64,000 bases of DNA from Sinosporangium album (GTDB lineage Bacteria; Actinomycetota; Actinomycetes; Streptosporangiales; Streptosporangiaceae): the NCBI RefSeq assembly GCF_900100605.1, contig NZ_FNCN01000001.1:310001-374000 (forward strand), given 5' to 3'. Under the pieces are notes generated by a model. That model had not been told where the DNA came from. It saw nothing but the letters and a program-made list of their open reading frames with translations, and did no database searches. Position 1 is the stretch's first letter. Every line of letters starts with the position of its first letter. This document shows, in pieces, positions 60,615-64,000 of the stretch. The position numbers were made by a program, and so were the translations under genes.

Positions 60615-61771
60615 CCAGCGAGCTGGAGACCCGCCTGCGTGGCGCTTTGAGGGCCGGAGCCGAGCTGTACGCCGAGAGCCCGCGCTCCTGGGGCGAGTTG
60701 GAGTCGCGGGTCCGTGCCGTACGGCGCCGCCGGGCGGTGCTCACCGCCGTCCCCGTGATCTCGGTGGCGGCCTCGGTGGGCGCCGTGGTCGGGCTGATCA
60801 CGCTGCCGGACGACGGTGGGCGCGACGGTGGGGGTGTGGCCGCCGCTCCGCCGCCCGCAGCGGTGTCGGGGCCTCTCACGACCCTGCGAGAACAGGTCGC
60901 GCTCAACCCTCCGGCCTGGGACTCCGTTGTCTTCCCCCACCCCGACGCCAAAGGGAAGAGCGTCCGCCTGTGGCTGAGCCGTACGCCGGGTGATCCCGGC
61001 CGCTACCGCCTGTGCGGGAGCCAGGGTGACGTGTACGCGGAGTGCAGCGTGCCGATCCCCCTACAGGATGCCGGCAAGCCCGCCCGGCGGACGGGCGACA
61101 ACGCTCTCATTCTCCGCGCGGCGGACAGGACCATCAGGAATGAGGAGAAGGTCGCCTGGGGCATCGCGGAGGGGCGGGTGACCTCGCTCAACGTGTTCAC
61201 CACGGCCGGGCAGAAGATCGTCGGCGCGCTGAAGTTCGACGCGAAGTCCGGGCAGACCCTGTGGGTGGTGCGGATGCCGCTCACGGTGCGTGGCACCACG
61301 TATGTCTTCGCCGACGTGACGAAGCGGGAGGTGGCCCGTTTCACTGTGGACGAAGGGGAGTTCTGCCCCTTGGGGCAGGCGCCGATCAGCGCGGGGGTCT
61401 CTCTCGCGGGAGGCGACACGCTCTACTACAGAGGCCGCTCGTGTGCGGAGTTGCGCCGGAAGGGGGCCGTGGCGGCGGCCTATTCGTGGGGATCTCTCCG
61501 CGAGCCGCTCACGGCCGCTCTCAAGCGCCCGCACGTGATGCGGGTCGGTGAGGGGACGGCCTGGTACGGCGTGACGTCGATGCCCGCCGCCCGGATCGGA
61601 CTCATCAGCGGGGCCCGCAAAAGCAAGACGGTGCGTACGGTCGACGACCCGTGGGGGGAGAAGCTGAAGATCTTCTCCGGGCATCTCCCCCCGGGATTCA
61701 CGATGCGCCCAGGCGTCATCGTCGCCGGCTACAACGAGAGCGGCCGCGAGATCTGGAGAACCACCCTTTAG
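60611..61771 (+). CDS. Membrane protein coupled to the sigma factor (possible anti-sigma)
   Basis: 386 aa. A short helical cytoplasmic part (1-41), one membrane helix (42-64, LTAVPVISVAASVGAVVGLI), a disordered linker, then a 300-residue outside domain that is beta-rich with four cysteines (LCGSQG, ECSVP, FCPLG, SCAELRR). No zinc-binding HxxxCxxC motif of classical anti-sigmas. The four-base overlap and membrane topology suggest it regulates the sigma factor, but this is inference. Converges with the carboxyltransferase gene. Confidence 0.7.
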   Translation: MTSELETRLRGALRAGAELYAESPRSWGELESRVRAVRRRRAVLTAVPVISVAASVGAVVGLITLPDDGGRDGGGVAAAPPPAAVSGPLTTLREQVALNPPAWDSVVFPHPDAKGKSVRLWLSRTPGDPGRYRLCGSQGDVYAECSVPIPLQDAGKPARRTGDNALILRAADRTIRNEEKVAWGIAEGRVTSLNVFTTAGQKIVGALKFDAKSGQTLWVVRMPLTVRGTTYVFADVTKREVARFTVDEGEFCPLGQAPISAGVSLAGGDTLYYRGRSCAELRRKGAVAAAYSWGSLREPLTAALKRPHVMRVGEGTAWYGVTSMPAARIGLISGARKSKTVRTVDDPWGEKLKIFSGHLPPGFTMRPGVIVAGYNESGREIWRTTL

Positions 61772-61779
61772 CGGCGGCT

Positions 61780-63303
61780 CTACTCGATCCGGCCGAGGTC
61801 GCGGTAGCGCGCGAGGCGAGCCCTCATCCGGTCGGCGGAGGGTGTGGCCATCAGGCCCGCGATCTCGTATTCCAGGGCCCTCGCCACCCGGCCGCAGAAC
61901 TCCTCCGGTTCGTCGGCGGCGTCCGGCAGTTCGGGGATGACGCGGTCGACGATGCCGTCGCGTTCCAGGTCGGCCGACCGCACGCCCTGCGCTGCGGCCA
62001 CCTGCGGCGCGAACTCGGTGCTGCGGTGCAGCAGCGCGGAGGCGCCCTCCGGCGGCAGCGGCGACAGCCAGGCGTGCTGGGCGCACAGCACGCGGTCGGC
62101 GGGCAGCAGGGCGAGAGCGGCCCCGCCGGCTCCCTCGCCGAGCAGCAGGCACACCGTGGGCGCCTCCAGCATGACGAGGTCGGACAGGGAGCGTGCGATC
62201 TCGGCGGCCAGACCGCCTTCCTCGGACTCCTTGGACAGCGCCGCGCCCCCGGTGTCGATCACGCTGACCAGGGGCAGGTCGAGCTCCGCCGCCAGCCGTA
62301 CGCCCCGGCGGGCCACCCGCAGCCCGGCGGGGCCGAGCGGTGCGACGGCGCGCTGGCCTCTGCGGTCCTGGCCGAGGACGACGGCGGGAGCCGTACCGAA
62401 CCGGGCGAGGGCCAGCAGCAGTCCCGGGTCGTTCTCGCCGGTCCCGGTGCCGTTGAGCGGGGTGACGTCGGTCGCGGCGAGCTTGAGCAGGGCGCGCACG
62501 CCGGGGCGGTCGCTCCGGCGCGAACGCGTGATCGACTCCCATGCGTCGGCCGGTGCGGCCTCGGCCGGCCGCTCGGGTTCGCTGCGGGCGGCCCGGCGGG
62601 GCGCGCAGAGTACGGCGAGAGCCCGGATGGCGATGTCCCGCAGGTCGCCCGCGGAGACGACGGCGTCGATGAGGCCGTGCTCGTAGAGGTTCTCGGCGCG
62701 CTGCACGCCTTCGGGGAACGGCTCGCCGTACAGCGCCTCGTACACCCTCGGGCCGAGGAACCCGACCAGCGCGCCGGGCTCGGCGGCCGTGAGGTGGGCG
62801 AGCGACCCCCACGAGGCGAACACGCCACCGGTGGTGGGGTGGCGCAGGTAGACGACGTACGGCAGGCCGGCGGCGCGGTGCGCGGCCACCGCGGCGGTGA
62901 TCTTCACCATCTGCACGAAGGCCAGGGCGCCCTCCTGCATGCGGGTGCCGCCGGAGGCGGGGGCCGCGAGAAGGGGCAGCCCTTCCTTTGTGGCACGTTC
63001 CACAGCCGTGACGAGCCGCTCCGCGGCGGCCACGCCGATGGACCCGGCGAGGAAGGAGAACTCGCACACCACGACGGCGACCCGGCGCCCGTCGAGCAGT
63101 CCCTCACCGGTCAGCACCGACTCGTCGTAGCCGCTGCGCTCCCGCACCGCCGCGAGCTCCCGCGCGTAGTCCGACCCCGGTTCGGCGGGGTCGACCGGCG
63201 TCTGGTCCCACGATTTCCACGAACCCGGGTCCAGCACCTCGTTGATCAGCGTCCGAGCGTCCGGACGGGGCCGGGTCACGGGTCCTTCCATGGCCTTGCG
63301 CAT
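61780..63303 (-). CDS. Fused acyl-CoA carboxylase carboxyltransferase (AccD-AccA type)
   Basis: 507 aa. First half has the beta-type crotonase fold (GRRVAVVVCEFSFLAGSIGVAAAERL, SGGTRMQEGALAFVQMVKI), second half the alpha-type (LDLPLVSVIDTGGAALSKESEEGGLAAEIARSL, EGAGGAALALLPADRVLC). No CxxC zinc finger at the N-terminus. The protein carboxylates acetyl- or propionyl-CoA with a biotin carboxylase partner encoded elsewhere. Start uncertain: ATG 63303, ATG 63291 or GTG 63279. It follows the CaiB-type gene by four bases, so the pair is likely one operon. Confidence 0.88.
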   Translation of the reverse strand: MRKAMEGPVTRPRPDARTLINEVLDPGSWKSWDQTPVDPAEPGSDYARELAAVRERSGYDESVLTGEGLLDGRRVAVVVCEFSFLAGSIGVAAAERLVTAVERATKEGLPLLAAPASGGTRMQEGALAFVQMVKITAAVAAHRAAGLPYVVYLRHPTTGGVFASWGSLAHLTAAEPGALVGFLGPRVYEALYGEPFPEGVQRAENLYEHGLIDAVVSAGDLRDIAIRALAVLCAPRRAARSEPERPAEAAPADAWESITRSRRSDRPGVRALLKLAATDVTPLNGTGTGENDPGLLLALARFGTAPAVVLGQDRRGQRAVAPLGPAGLRVARRGVRLAAELDLPLVSVIDTGGAALSKESEEGGLAAEIARSLSDLVMLEAPTVCLLLGEGAGGAALALLPADRVLCAQHAWLSPLPPEGASALLHRSTEFAPQVAAAQGVRSADLERDGIVDRVIPELPDAADEPEEFCGRVARALEYEIAGLMATPSADRMRARLARYRDLGRIE

Positions 63304-63307
63304 TCCT

Positions 63308-64000
63308 CTACTCCGTGATCTCCAGGTCGTCCAGCCATGCCTGGACGACCTCGTTGTGCTCTCCGAGGGCCGGGGGCGGCAGGTGCTCCTTGGCCGGTTC
63401 GCCGTCGAAGCGGAGAGGGGGACCGGGCAGTTCGATGGGGCCGAGGACGGGGTGGTCGACGGTGACGATGAGGCCCTGGGAGCGGGTCTGGTCCCACTCG
63501 TAGACCTCGTCGATGGAGCGGATGGCGCCGGCGGGGACGCCGACCTCCCCGAGGGCGACGAGCCAGTGGCCGCGGTCGGCGGTGGCGAGGGTCTTCTCCA
63601 TCTCGGCGATGAGCTCGTCGCGGTGGGCGAAACGCTGGGAGTTGGTGGCGTACTCGGGCCGGTCGGGGTCGATGCCGAGGAGGGCGGCGACCTTGCGCCA
63701 CTGGCCGTCGTTGGCGACGGCGATCTGGATCATGCCGTCGGCGCAGTGGAACGCGCCATAGGGGGCGATGGAGGCGTGGTGGTTGCCGCCGGCCTTGGGC
63801 ACCTTGCCGCCGACGGTCCAGGCGGTGCCGTGGTAGGAGTGGACGCCGGCGACGGAGGCGAGCAGGGAGGTGCGCACGACCTTGCCCGCCCCGGTGCGGG
63901 CGCGCTCGTAGAGGGCGGCGACGACGCCGTAGGCGCCGTGGATGCCGGCGAGGAGGTCGGCGATGGAGGCGCCGACGCGGTAGGGCTCCTCCGAGGACGG
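63308..64000 (-). CDS. CaiB/BaiF family III CoA-transferase (5' truncated by window edge)
   Basis: The frame runs through the right edge. It carries the family III pattern: GVVAALYERARTGAGKVVRTSLLASVAG, then SIAPYGAFHCADGMIQIAVANDGQWRKVAALLG and LGPIELPGPPLRFDGEPA. The catalytic Asp is expected near the visible N-terminal portion or beyond the edge. It moves CoA between carboxylic acids; together with the carboxyltransferase it points to a CoA-thioester catabolic operon. Confidence 0.88.
   Translation of the reverse strand, partial: PSSEEPYRVGASIADLLAGIHGAYGVVAALYERARTGAGKVVRTSLLASVAGVHSYHGTAWTVGGKVPKAGGNHHASIAPYGAFHCADGMIQIAVANDGQWRKVAALLGIDPDRPEYATNSQRFAHRDELIAEMEKTLATADRGHWLVALGEVGVPAGAIRSIDEVYEWDQTRSQGLIVTVDHPVLGPIELPGPPLRFDGEPAKEHLPPPALGEHNEVVQAWLDDLEITE

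Overview
The window is very GC-rich actinobacterial DNA. Genes are closely packed, GTG and TTG starts are common, and many neighbours share 4-base ATGA/GTGA overlaps. The gene set (aroC-aroK-aroB-aroQ with an adjacent A24 prepilin peptidase, an NBR1-type Ig protein, SWIM/DUF5691/MoxR/DUF5682/VWA cluster, orphan MsiK-like ATPase, oxyR-ahpC-ahpD) suggests a filamentous actinomycete, probably Streptosporangiales. That placement is inference. No tRNA, rRNA, CRISPR array, integrase or transposase was seen.

Layout. 1-11.8 kb: an alpha/beta hydrolase fragment with membrane helices; a minus-strand set of MFS exporter, divergent enolase-superfamily protein and lysophospholipase-like hydrolase; then a coupled five-gene module (SWIM-family protein lacking its SWIM domain, DUF5691, MoxR-type AAA+ ATPase, DUF5682, VWA protein). 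12-21.8 kb: aldehyde dehydrogenase, a 28-residue membrane peptide, a HicB-like remnant, secreted M14 carboxypeptidase, pirin, SDR, MsiK-like ATPase facing a LacI regulator, and a secreted transglycosylase-like protein. 21.9-28.9 kb: TetR, an ArsR-like regulator with SRPBCC protein, two DUF202 proteins, a lipoprotein, UBP zinc finger, NhaP-type antiporter and a disordered RGG-tailed protein.

29-40 kb: DinG-like helicase, a decayed ATPase, the shikimate operon with a GDSL hydrolase at its 3' end, SseB and NBR1-Ig proteins, and two paralogous secreted four-cysteine proteins with a broken third copy between them. 40.8-47.9 kb: a ring-opening amidohydrolase beside a frameshifted carbamate kinase, then a probable exopolysaccharide cluster (processive GT2 synthase, 34-residue membrane peptide, acyltransferase-SGNH protein, GH16 lipoprotein). 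The last two genes are joined by a tandem repeat that makes a ladder of overlapping stop and start codons.

47.9-64 kb: oxyR divergent from ahpC-ahpD; a DHA2 exporter divergent from its likely TetR repressor; a small decay zone (WYL and aldo/keto reductase remnants); a zinc-sensor ArsR plus CDF exporter with an IdeR/DmdR-type iron box beside the promoter; a Doc-type toxin-antitoxin pair with operator; an aminotransferase; a DUF418 protein; a truncated RCK channel protein; a nitrilase-family amidase; two coupled hypotheticals; an ECF sigma factor with a coupled membrane protein; and, at the right edge, an acyl-CoA carboxylase carboxyltransferase with a partial CaiB-type CoA-transferase.

The most unusual points are the stop/start ladder at 46.4 kb, the iron box on a zinc-type efflux operon, the SWIM-less AAA+/VWA module whose DUF5682 member carries TIKI/TraB/EreA-like metal-site motifs, the enolase-family protein without its catalytic lysines, and the paired secreted peptides with shared upstream octamers.
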